Assembly: GCF_009296025.1 (NCBI RefSeq)
Contig: NZ_CP045178.1
Coordinates: 496,001-560,000 of the forward strand
Source of the DNA: Streptomyces tsukubensis
GTDB taxonomy: Bacteria > Actinomycetota > Actinomycetes > Streptomycetales > Streptomycetaceae
Reading direction: 5' to 3'
Length of the DNA stretch: 64,000 nt
Made by a program: the position numbers and the translations under genes. The notes under the pieces were generated by a model that had not been told where the DNA came from, did no database searches, and was given only the letters and a program-made list of their open reading frames with translations. Every line of letters begins with the position of its first letter. The stretch's first letter is position 1. Shown one piece after another: positions 9,272 through 16,956 of the stretch.

Positions 9272-10225
9272 CTAGAAGTACCCCTCCCGCTTGCGGTCCT
9301 CCATGGCGGCCTCGGACGTCCTGTCGTCGGCCCGGGTCGCGCCACGCTCGGTGAGCCGGGACGCGGCGATCTCCGTGATGACCGCCTCGACGGTGTCGGC
9401 GTCGGAGTCGACGGCGCCCGTGCAGGACATGTCGCCGACGGTGCGGTAGCGCACCCGCCTGGTCTGCGGGCACTCGCCGTCCTTGGGGCCGCCCCACTCG
9501 CCCGGCGACAGCCACATGCCGGCGCGGGAGAAGACCTCGCGCTCATGGGCGTAGTAGAGGGCGGGCAGTTCGATCTTCTCGCGGGCGATGTACTGCCACA
9601 CGTCCAGCTCGGTCCAGTCGGAGAGAGGGAATACCCGGACATGCTCGCCGGGAGAGTGCCTGCCGTTGTAGAGCTGCCACAGCTCGGGGCGCTGCCCGCG
9701 CGGGTCCCAGCAGCCGAACTCGTCGCGCAGCGAGAACACCCGCTCCTTGGCGCGCGCCTTCTCCTCGTCACGCCGTCCGCCGCCGAGGACCGCGTCGAAA
9801 CGGTTGGCGCTGATGCCGTCGAGCAGCGGGACGGTCTGCAACGGGTTGCGCAGACCGTCGGGGCGCTCGCGCAGCTCGCCCCGGTCGATGAACTCCTGCA
9901 CGGCGGCCACACACAGCCGCAGGCCGTGCCGCGCCACCACGCGGTCGCGGTGGGCGAGGACCTCGGGGAAGTTGTGCCCGGTGTCGACGTGCATCAGCGA
10001 GAACGGCACCGCGGCCGGGGCGAACGCCTTCAGCGCGAGGTGCAGCATGACCGTCGAGTCCTTGCCCCCGGAGAAGAGGATCACCGGCCGCTCGAACTCC
10101 CCCGCCACCTCACGGAAGATGTGCACAGCCTCGGACTCCAGGGCGTCCAGATGCGACAGACGGAACCCGCCGCCCTGACCTTCGGGGCCTTCACTGCCGG
10201 GACCCGAGCCGCCCCGGCGCGTCAC
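9272..10225 (-). CDS. cysD: Sulfate adenylyltransferase subunit 2
   Basis: The protein has 317 residues from a GTG at 10225, close to the family's 300-310; the frame stays open further upstream but without family-like sequence. It is the catalytic ATP-pyrophosphatase half of ATP sulfurylase, making adenosine 5-prime-phosphosulfate from ATP and sulfate. The PP-loop is PVILFSGGKDSTVM, followed by MHVDTGHNFPEV and the metal/substrate region DAVLGGGRRDEEKARAKER. CysD normally needs the GTPase CysN, and cysN and cysC are absent from this window. The gene faces the sulfotransferase operon, which suggests a role in PAPS supply for it. Confidence 0.93.
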   Translation of the reverse strand: MTRRGGSGPGSEGPEGQGGGFRLSHLDALESEAVHIFREVAGEFERPVILFSGGKDSTVMLHLALKAFAPAAVPFSLMHVDTGHNFPEVLAHRDRVVARHGLRLCVAAVQEFIDRGELRERPDGLRNPLQTVPLLDGISANRFDAVLGGGRRDEEKARAKERVFSLRDEFGCWDPRGQRPELWQLYNGRHSPGEHVRVFPLSDWTELDVWQYIAREKIELPALYYAHEREVFSRAGMWLSPGEWGGPKDGECPQTRRVRYRTVGDMSCTGAVDSDADTVEAVITEIAASRLTERGATRADDRTSEAAMEDRKREGYF

Positions 10226-10974
10226 TTCGGCAGTCCTCGGCTCCTGAGCGGGCCGAGTACAGCGGGGACGGATTCCTGAGGAGCCCGGTGTGCGGCGGCG
10301 CGAGCGACCGACGTCCTGGCGCCGGAGCCGGGCAATCCGGTTGACCACGCCGTGCCCCTCGGCCAACAAGTACGGAAAGTGGTGGGGCTCATGAACTCGT
10401 CCCCTCTCCGGGTGGGCGGTCGGCGGGAGTCGCACGCCTATCGCCGTCGACAAGGGGGTTACCCCCGTAGTTCGTCGACCATGTGACGGGTCGGGCACAC
10501 GCCTCTGAAATTCGGCCATACGGCGACGGGATCGCTGTACGGCGCAACACCGTCGGGCAGATCAAGGCCGAGCGCCGGCAAAATACCCCGGTCAGCAATA
10601 TCACCCCACTCCTGAGCCGTGTCCCGTGCTTCTCGCGTATCGCCGCACGACCGGCGCGGACACTCGCGGGCCCCCGTCGCCCCACGCCCCACGCCTCTTC
10701 GCAATGCCGGACAGCCGCCTCCCGACCCGCACAGTCACATCCAGCGACCCTGAGCACACGCGGGTCATTCACCCTGTTCTCTCGCCACTCGTCCATCACA
10801 GGGGTTGGGCACGGCAGAACCGAACCTGTCCGGATTGGCGAGGGGGACCCTTGCTGCGGTCTCCGCCCGCGTGCCACGGTACGCAATGGTGACGCGGGGC
10901 GGTTTCGCTTCGTCCGTGCCTGAATTCCCCAGGACATGATCGGCTGACAGACGTTCCACCAAGGAGGTCGGGGG
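10226..10974. other. Intergenic region, divergent promoters
   Basis: This 749-base gap separates the divergent cysD and methyltransferase genes and should hold both promoters. A short minus-strand frame at 10459-10704 encodes a peptide ending VWPNFRGVCPTRHMVDELRG with less GC-rich codons. It could be a small gene or a relic, but I do not recognise it. A strong AAGGAGGT ribosome site stands just before 10975. Confidence 0.45.
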
Positions 10975-11697
10975 GTGAAATCTCGGGCCAGGTCATTCGA
11001 TGAATTCGCCGAGGAATTCGAGATGCTGCACGAGCTGACAGGGGATCCGGTCGGCGCGTGGCTGGCCGGGCGGCTGCCCGTACACGGTGTCAGGGCCCTG
11101 GACTTCGGGTGCGGGACAGGACGGCACGCGGTACTGCTCGCGGAGCGCTTCGCACAGGTCGACGCGGTGGACGTCTCATCGGCCATGATCCGCATCGCCA
11201 CCGCCTCCCGGTCCCGGGACAACATCCGTTATCTCGCGCGCGACCTCACCGAACTGCCCGAATCCCCGGTCTACGACCTCATCCTGAGCGTGTCGACGCT
11301 GCACCACCTCGACGACCTGCCGGCCGCGCTCGCCCGCCTCCGGAGCCTGGTCGCTCCCGGCGGTCTGGTGCTGCTCCACGACGGCCTGTGCGAGGGCCGG
11401 CCGCCCTCCCGCCTCCGGCTGTACGTGCGAGAGGTGCGGGGCCTGGCCACCGGGGTGGCACGCGGCCCGCGGGACCTGGCGAAGAACTGGACCGTCTTCC
11501 GGCTGCGGACCGGCGCCTGGCTCGCCCACCGCGCCGGCGACCGCTTCCTGTCACGGGAGGCGTTCCGGCACGTCCACGGCGCGGTCTTCGACGGAGCCCG
11601 GTTCGAGGAGGCCCCCCATGGTTACGCGATGTTCTGGCGTTGTCCGCGCGCGGAGGCGGGGCCGGCCGGTCCCGCCCCGCAGATGGAGCTGAGCTGA
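10975..11697 (+). CDS. Class I SAM-dependent methyltransferase
   Basis: This protein has 240 residues from a GTG start behind a near-perfect AAGGAGGT. The SAM-binding motif I is ALDFGCGTGRHAVLLAE near residue 42, followed by an acidic DAVDVSSAM (motif II) and DLILSVSTLHHLDDL, a pattern common to small-molecule O- or N-methyltransferases. Its stop overlaps the truD-like start (TGATG), so it is translationally coupled to the pseudouridine synthase and enolpyruvyltransferase. That context suggests it methylates an intermediate or product of the same pathway. Confidence 0.82.
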   Translation: MKSRARSFDEFAEEFEMLHELTGDPVGAWLAGRLPVHGVRALDFGCGTGRHAVLLAERFAQVDAVDVSSAMIRIATASRSRDNIRYLARDLTELPESPVYDLILSVSTLHHLDDLPAALARLRSLVAPGGLVLLHDGLCEGRPPSRLRLYVREVRGLATGVARGPRDLAKNWTVFRLRTGAWLAHRAGDRFLSREAFRHVHGAVFDGARFEEAPHGYAMFWRCPRAEAGPAGPAPQMELS

Positions 11698-12755
11698 TGG
11701 CCTTGCTGAAGAAGTTCCCCGCCGACTTCCTGGTCTCGGAGAGTCTTGTCCTGCCCACCACCGAGCCCGGCGCCGAAGGTACTCGCTACCACTACATGCG
11801 GCTGCGCAAACGCGGCTACACCACCTTCGAGGCGATCGAGGCGATCTCCGCCTTCTGCGGCCTGGACGCGCGGGGGATCGGCTACGCGGGACTCAAGGAC
11901 GAGGATGCCGTCACTGACCAACTGGTGGCTTTGACCAGCCCGTTGTCGTCGGAGGACATCGAGCACTTCAACACCGCGCACGGCAAGGGGGAGCACCAGC
12001 GGGGCTGTCCGCCTTTCCTTGTGCTGCGTCACCACGGCTACGGTCCGCACGCACTCGGCGTGGGCGAACTGGACGGCAACAGCTTCCTCATCGTGGTGCG
12101 CCGACTCGACCGGGCGCAGGCCCAGAAGCTCGACGGTATCCAGGGCAGGCGGAGTCTCTATTTCGTCAACTACTACGACACCCAGCGGTTCGGCGTACCC
12201 CGGGGCCCCAAGCGCACCCACTTGATAGGCAAGGCGCTCCTCGACGGCGACCACGGCCTGGCCCTGGAACTGGTACGCGAGTCAGGCTCCACCGAGGCTG
12301 CCGCCGCCCAGCGGTTCACCGGCCCCGCCGACCGGTTCTTCAGCTCGCTCGACCAGCGCCGGGTCGCGTTCTTCCTCTCCTCCCACGCCTCCTTCGCCTG
12401 GAACCGTCAGGTGGGCGAGCTGGTGCGCTCGAACTGTGGTGACCTGGCGGTCAGGGAGGTGCGGGAAGGCATCCCGTATCTGTTCCCCACCACGACAGCC
12501 GGGGTGCTGGGAGTGTTGCAGGACGGACTCGGGCTGAAGTACGACAGCTGGCGATGGCGGGACGGGCGGCTGACCTCGTCCGCCTCGGCCCGGCCGGTCG
12601 CCGTGCAGACGCAGCTCCGTGTAGGGGACGTCACCGAGGACGAGAGCGACCCGGGGTCGTGGAAGTGCACGTTGCGGTTCTTCCTCAGCTCCGGCTCCTA
12701 CGGCACCACCGCGGTCGGCCAGTTCTTCCACCAGCTTCGGGCGGACGCACGGTGA
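11697..12755 (+). CDS. TruD-family pseudouridine synthase
   Basis: This 352-residue protein belongs to the TruD family, which converts uridine to pseudouridine. GYAGLKDEDAVTDQL near residues 62-76 is the family core, with Asp68 in the place of the catalytic aspartate. NYYDTQRFGVPR is the second signature. The start overlaps the methyltransferase stop, and its own stop overlaps the next start (GTGA). TruD tRNA enzymes are uncommon in actinomycetes. TruD homologues do form the C-nucleoside in the pseudouridimycin and malayamycin pathways. Coupling here to a methyltransferase and a NikO-like enzyme favours a biosynthetic over a tRNA role, but this is inference. Confidence 0.88.
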   Translation: MALLKKFPADFLVSESLVLPTTEPGAEGTRYHYMRLRKRGYTTFEAIEAISAFCGLDARGIGYAGLKDEDAVTDQLVALTSPLSSEDIEHFNTAHGKGEHQRGCPPFLVLRHHGYGPHALGVGELDGNSFLIVVRRLDRAQAQKLDGIQGRRSLYFVNYYDTQRFGVPRGPKRTHLIGKALLDGDHGLALELVRESGSTEAAAAQRFTGPADRFFSSLDQRRVAFFLSSHASFAWNRQVGELVRSNCGDLAVREVREGIPYLFPTTTAGVLGVLQDGLGLKYDSWRWRDGRLTSSASARPVAVQTQLRVGDVTEDESDPGSWKCTLRFFLSSGSYGTTAVGQFFHQLRADAR

Positions 12756-14107
12756 CCACCTCCTCCTCTCCGGTACTGCTGGTGCGGGGCGGCCATGAAC
12801 TGAGCGGCGACGTCCGGGTGTCCGGGTTCAAGCACGCGTTCGTCACCGTTCTGGCCGGGGCCCTGACCGGGCGCTCGACGGTCACCGTCGACAACTGTCC
12901 CGACATCGAGGAGACCCGGGTGCTGCTCGCCCTGGCGCGGTCGTTCGGGGTCCGGGTGCGGGGCGGAGGCCGTACGGTGTCGGTCGACCCGTCGGGCCTG
13001 ACCGAGCATGCCCTGGATCCGCGACTGGTCGACCGTGTGCACGGCGCCGTCTATCTGCTGCCCGCTCTCCTTGCCCGCTTCGGACAGGTGCGATTGCCCG
13101 CCGCCGGGGGGTGCAGGATCGGCGACGCGGCCTCCGGCGCCCGACCGGTACACCAGTACGCGGAGGTGTTGCGGCGGTTCGGCGCCGAGGTCGCCACGGG
13201 CCAGGACGGTTCCCTGACGGTACGCGCCGACCGTATGACCGCCTGCGAGCTGGACCTGCGCGACTGGACGGCCGACCGGGAACTGCGTACCGGCCCCCTG
13301 TACTCGGGAGCGACCAAGATGGCGATCCTCGCCGCGGCGTCGGCGCGGGGTACGACCCGGCTGCGGCACCCCTACCCGAAGCCCGATGTCACCGAGCTGG
13401 TACGGCTGCTCGACGCCACCGGCCGACCCGCGCGGTACACACCCGAGGGCGATCTGCTGATCGAGGGCCGGCCGGACGGCGGGCACGGTCGTCCCGTACG
13501 TCATGAGCTGGTCAGCGACCTGATCGAGGTGGTCACCTGGGCGACGGCCGCCGCACTGACCGGCGGCAAGGTCCGGCTGACCGGTCTGACGCCGGGCCGT
13601 CTCGCCGCGGGTCTGGCTCCCGAGATCGCCGTCGCCCGTGACATGGGGCTGTCGTGGCACCCGACCGCGCGGTCGCTCGTGCTCACCGGCGAGCCACCGA
13701 GCGCGGCAGCCGACATCACGGTCGCCTCGCACGGCATCTACAGCGACAGCCAGCCCTTCTTCATGCTCCTCGCGACGCTCGGGCCAGGTGTGTCGCACAT
13801 CCGGGAGACGGTGTGGCGCAGGCGGTTCACGCACGTGCCTGAACTCAGAAGGCTCGGGGCCGACATCGAGGTGGTCGACGCCGAGGCGAGGGTGCTCGGC
13901 GGGCACCCGCCCAGCCGCCCAGGTCAGTCCGTGGTCGGGCGTGATCTCCGGTCCACCGCAGCCCTGTTGCTCGCCGCGCTCGCGGTGCCCGGCCGGGCCA
14001 GGGTGTACGGCAGCGAACATCTCGTGCGCGGCTACGAGGACCTCGTCGGCGACCTCGTACGGTTGGGGGCCCGTATCCGGACCGAGTCCCACGAGGACGG
14101 TGGGTGA
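12752..14107 (+). CDS. Enolpyruvyltransferase, MurA/EPSP-synthase superfamily (NikO/PolA-like)
   Basis: The protein has 451 residues and shares the two-domain inside-out barrel layout of UDP-GlcNAc enolpyruvyltransferase. Cys121 in GGCRIG matches the PEP-reactive cysteine of MurA, and the RDLRSTAALLLA motif near the C-terminus matches MurA's phosphate-binding Arg region. Two features differ from housekeeping MurA: the substrate-binding GAKNA motif reads GFKHA (Lys27-His28), and five residues are inserted after the catalytic Cys before GARPV. In nikkomycin and polyoxin, NikO/PolA move enolpyruvate onto the 3-prime hydroxyl of UMP. The neighbouring TruD suggests a pseudouridine nucleotide as acceptor here. 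A second peptidoglycan MurA is the main alternative. Confidence 0.82.
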   Translation: MTTSSSPVLLVRGGHELSGDVRVSGFKHAFVTVLAGALTGRSTVTVDNCPDIEETRVLLALARSFGVRVRGGGRTVSVDPSGLTEHALDPRLVDRVHGAVYLLPALLARFGQVRLPAAGGCRIGDAASGARPVHQYAEVLRRFGAEVATGQDGSLTVRADRMTACELDLRDWTADRELRTGPLYSGATKMAILAAASARGTTRLRHPYPKPDVTELVRLLDATGRPARYTPEGDLLIEGRPDGGHGRPVRHELVSDLIEVVTWATAAALTGGKVRLTGLTPGRLAAGLAPEIAVARDMGLSWHPTARSLVLTGEPPSAAADITVASHGIYSDSQPFFMLLATLGPGVSHIRETVWRRRFTHVPELRRLGADIEVVDAEARVLGGHPPSRPGQSVVGRDLRSTAALLLAALAVPGRARVYGSEHLVRGYEDLVGDLVRLGARIRTESHEDGG

Positions 14108-14725
14108 TGTCGAGAACCTCCCTCCACCTGCACTCCACCTTCACATTGAGCGATATTTACTCGCAGCGATGCTCAAAAAAACACTCCGCGCGCAGCATCG
14201 GTATGTCTTCGAAAATGTCATGATCAACTAAACTGGGCCGGGGTTGTCCCGTCACTACCGGTGGATCAGCGGGTGGCATCACATGCGGTACATCGCAAGG
14301 CGGAGGAACATCCTCGTACTGAGCACATCCGGGCGATCCCGACAGTACGCCGGGATGCCGTGGTCGTCGCTCTGTGCCCACCGCGGATCAACGGGGCTGC
14401 CCCGACGCTTCTGATGGACCTTCGTAGAACTTGGAAGAGGTATGCCGAGCGGCACGACGGCGCGCGGGCCCATCAGAGGCGACCCGGGCCCCGCGTACCG
14501 GTGCGGCCGTGCGCCGCCCGCCCGCGGCAGCACCGGCAGGATCCCGCGATCGGTCCGCCGCCCGGCCTCACCCTGCTCCGACAGCGCTGACGCCCCGGCC
14601 CTTCCGTGCGCCCCGCCCCTCCACCTCCGTCGCACCCCGGTCCGACGGACCCGTTACCAACAGTCGCCCCCTGCCAACGAGTTCCGTAATGCGAGCGTCA
14701 ACTCGCAAGAAATGAGGAATCAGCT
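14108..14725. other. Intergenic region upstream of the peptide-binding lipoprotein
   Basis: This 618-base gap has no convincing gene. An AT-rich stretch at 14141-14235 contains the inverted repeat TTGAGC (14146-14151) and GCTCAA (14171-14176), followed on the plus strand by an A run. That is the wrong polarity for a plus-strand terminator, so it may be part of a promoter or operator. The ribosome site GAGGAA precedes 14726. Confidence 0.4.
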
Positions 14726-16294
14726 GTGAACATGCGTTATCGAGTGGCGGGGTTGTCTTCTGTCGCCGCACTGGCCTGCACTTCGCTTACCGCATGCAGC
14801 GAATTGGTCGACGAATCACCCAAGATCACCATCGGGATGTCGGACGAAGTCCGGTCCACGGACCCGGCTTCCGGTTACGACCCGGGTTCCTGGCTGCTTT
14901 TCAACAACGTTTTCCAGACGCTACTGAGTTTCCCGAACGGAAGCACGGATCCACAGCCGGAGGCTGCGAAGCGTTGCGCCTTCGAGGACGCACGCGTACG
15001 GGTCTACCGTTGCGTACTCAAAGACGACCTGGAATTCAGCAACGGCGATCCACTCACCGCGGAGGACGTCAAGTTTTCCTTCGACCGCACGCGTCGCATC
15101 AATGACGCGGCCGGCCCGGCCGTCATGTTCAACATGCTCGAATCCGTTGAGACCCCGGACGAAAAAACCGTAGTGTTCCACCTCAAGGTTCCTGATGCTA
15201 CTTTTCCCAGCAAAATAGCGTCCGGCGCCGGCTCCATAGTCAACCACCGCCAGTACAGCGCCAAAGCCCTGCGCGAGGACGGTCTGGCCACGGGATCAGG
15301 ACCGTACGAACTCACCTCGATGAGCAAGGACGAGGCCGTCTTCTCACCCAACGACGCATATCGAGGCACTGCCAAGGTGAAGAACGGCGGTGTCACGCTG
15401 AAACTCTTCCACTCCGACCGGGACCGCCTGAGGCGCAGCCTGAAGGACCACGACATCGACATCGCCTTCCGCGGCCTGCCCGCCGAGGACTTCGCCGGCA
15501 CCACCAGTCTTGCCGGCGATTCGGGAATCGACATCGTCGAGGGCAACAGCGCCGAGGTCCAGCATCTGGTCTTCAACATGGACGACCCGGTGGCCGGAAA
15601 AATCGGCGTACGCAAAGCCATCAGTCACCTGGTGGATCGGGATGCTCTGATCAAGCAGGTGTACCAGAATACAGCGATCCCGCTGTATTCGATCGTACCC
15701 GCCGGGATCACCGGTCATACGACGGCCTTTTTTGACACCTACGGAGATCACCCCTCCCAGGAAAAAGCCGAAGCGGCGCTGCGTGCCGACGGCATCAAGG
15801 GCAAGGTGAAACTGACCCTGTGGTCCACTCCGTCCCGTTACGGTCCTGCCACCGACCAGGAGTTTCGCGTCATCGCCGAGCAACTCAACAAGAGCGGACT
15901 CTTCGACGCCAAGGTCACGTCCGTACCCTTCGATCAGTATGAGAAGGACATCGCCTCGGGCAAGTACGGTGTGTACGTGAAGGGCTGGCTGCCGGACTAT
16001 CCGGACGCCGACAACTTCACTTCCCCGCTCTTCGGCAAGGGCAACGTACTGGTCAATAATTATTCGAATCGAACGATAACCGACACGCTGATCCCGCATT
16101 CAGCCACCGAAAAGGACCGCACTGAAGCGAGTGAAGACTTCAGCAGGATTCAGGACATCGTGGCCGATCAGGTTCCCGTACTGCCGATATGGCAGGCGAA
16201 ACAGTACGCGGCAGTTCACGACGACATCCGTGGGTACCAGTACTGCCTGGACGCCTCGACGGTGTTCCGATTCTGGGAACTCAGCAAGGTCTGA
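14726..16294 (+). CDS. ABC transporter substrate-binding lipoprotein, family 5 (peptide/oligopeptide type)
   Basis: The protein has 522 residues. The N-terminus has a signal peptide ending in a lipobox-like LTAC, so it should be a membrane-anchored lipoprotein. The body follows the family 5 layout: ITIGMSDEVRSTDPA near the start, LEFSNGDPLTAEDVKFSFDRT, SGPYELTSMSKDEAV and, near the end, VKGWLPDYPDADNFTSPLF. Members bind oligopeptides, dipeptides or similar ligands for import. No permease or ATPase gene is adjacent. It is visibly less GC-rich than its neighbours. A role in uptake or immunity for the upstream pathway is possible but unsupported. Confidence 0.9.
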   Translation: MNMRYRVAGLSSVAALACTSLTACSELVDESPKITIGMSDEVRSTDPASGYDPGSWLLFNNVFQTLLSFPNGSTDPQPEAAKRCAFEDARVRVYRCVLKDDLEFSNGDPLTAEDVKFSFDRTRRINDAAGPAVMFNMLESVETPDEKTVVFHLKVPDATFPSKIASGAGSIVNHRQYSAKALREDGLATGSGPYELTSMSKDEAVFSPNDAYRGTAKVKNGGVTLKLFHSDRDRLRRSLKDHDIDIAFRGLPAEDFAGTTSLAGDSGIDIVEGNSAEVQHLVFNMDDPVAGKIGVRKAISHLVDRDALIKQVYQNTAIPLYSIVPAGITGHTTAFFDTYGDHPSQEKAEAALRADGIKGKVKLTLWSTPSRYGPATDQEFRVIAEQLNKSGLFDAKVTSVPFDQYEKDIASGKYGVYVKGWLPDYPDADNFTSPLFGKGNVLVNNYSNRTITDTLIPHSATEKDRTEASEDFSRIQDIVADQVPVLPIWQAKQYAAVHDDIRGYQYCLDASTVFRFWELSKV

Positions 16295-16307
16295 CACACA
16301 CGCACCC

Positions 16308-16352
16308 GGCGGAACACCTCCCGACGGTGGGGCATCGAGGAGGTGTCCCGCC
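16308..16352 (+). terminator. Stem-loop terminator after the substrate-binding protein
   Basis: The 14-base arms at 16308-16321 and 16339-16352 pair with a single mismatch around a 17-base loop, and start 14 bases after the stop codon. There is no U-run, as is usual for terminators in this kind of genome. Confidence 0.6.
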
Positions 16353-16956
16353 GACTCTCAGGGACACCCCCCCTGGTACGCCCGATGAAGCCACCGGCAC
16401 TCCAGCAACTCGGGTGTTCCCACACCCCACCAGTGCCGCACGGGCCCCGTCCTCGTCACTCCGGGCAGAGCGCGCACCTGCGGCGTGCGAGGCGCGAGTG
16501 TTTTCGGGAGTACGCCGTTCACTCCCAGTGGGAGGAGTTCAGCGCAGCGGCCGGTCCCCTCGGGGCCGGACGCTGACGGCCCCGGCCCGCAGCCGGTACG
16601 TGGTGGATCAGCGGGCAGCGGATCCGCGTCCCCCTCGGCCTTGAGTCTCGCCTCCGACCTGCGGGAACCGGCGCTGCGGGCACCGCATCCCCTCGGAGCG
16701 CCCAGGTGTTCTCGGGACGGGCCACGCGCATCGCCTCCCGTGTGACGGATGTTGCCCGCGGCGCGGTACGCGGGGTAGCGCCCGGGCGCACTGTGCGCGT
16801 CGCGGCACGCTTCGGGCGCGGAGCACCCATCTCTTACTTTTCGTAGCCGAACGCTCACATACTGTAATCACCTGGCGTTCGCTGTACTTCGCTCCGCCGC
16901 GAATGCGGGCCTCCCACGCTACCTCCACCCCTGCTCCCGGGTGAAAGGCACGTCGT
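16353..16956. other. Intergenic region upstream of dxs
   Basis: About 600 bases between the terminator and dxs hold no frame with convincing coding character. The promoter of the MEP/terpene operon must lie here. The stretch at 16830-16875 is less GC-rich than its surroundings and is the likeliest place. Confidence 0.4.

Noticed and set aside
10459..10704. 81-codon minus-strand frame as a gene
   Set aside because: No ribosome site or family match is visible. The peptide end looks protein-like, so it is mentioned under the intergenic entry only.
11697..12755. Housekeeping tRNA-modifying TruD
   Set aside because: It cannot be excluded, but translational coupling with a methyltransferase and a NikO-like enzyme makes a biosynthetic role the better explanation.
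14146..14176. Rho-independent terminator after the enolpyruvyltransferase gene
   Set aside because: The 6-base arms are short, the loop is long, and the A-run after it is on the wrong strand for a U-tail.
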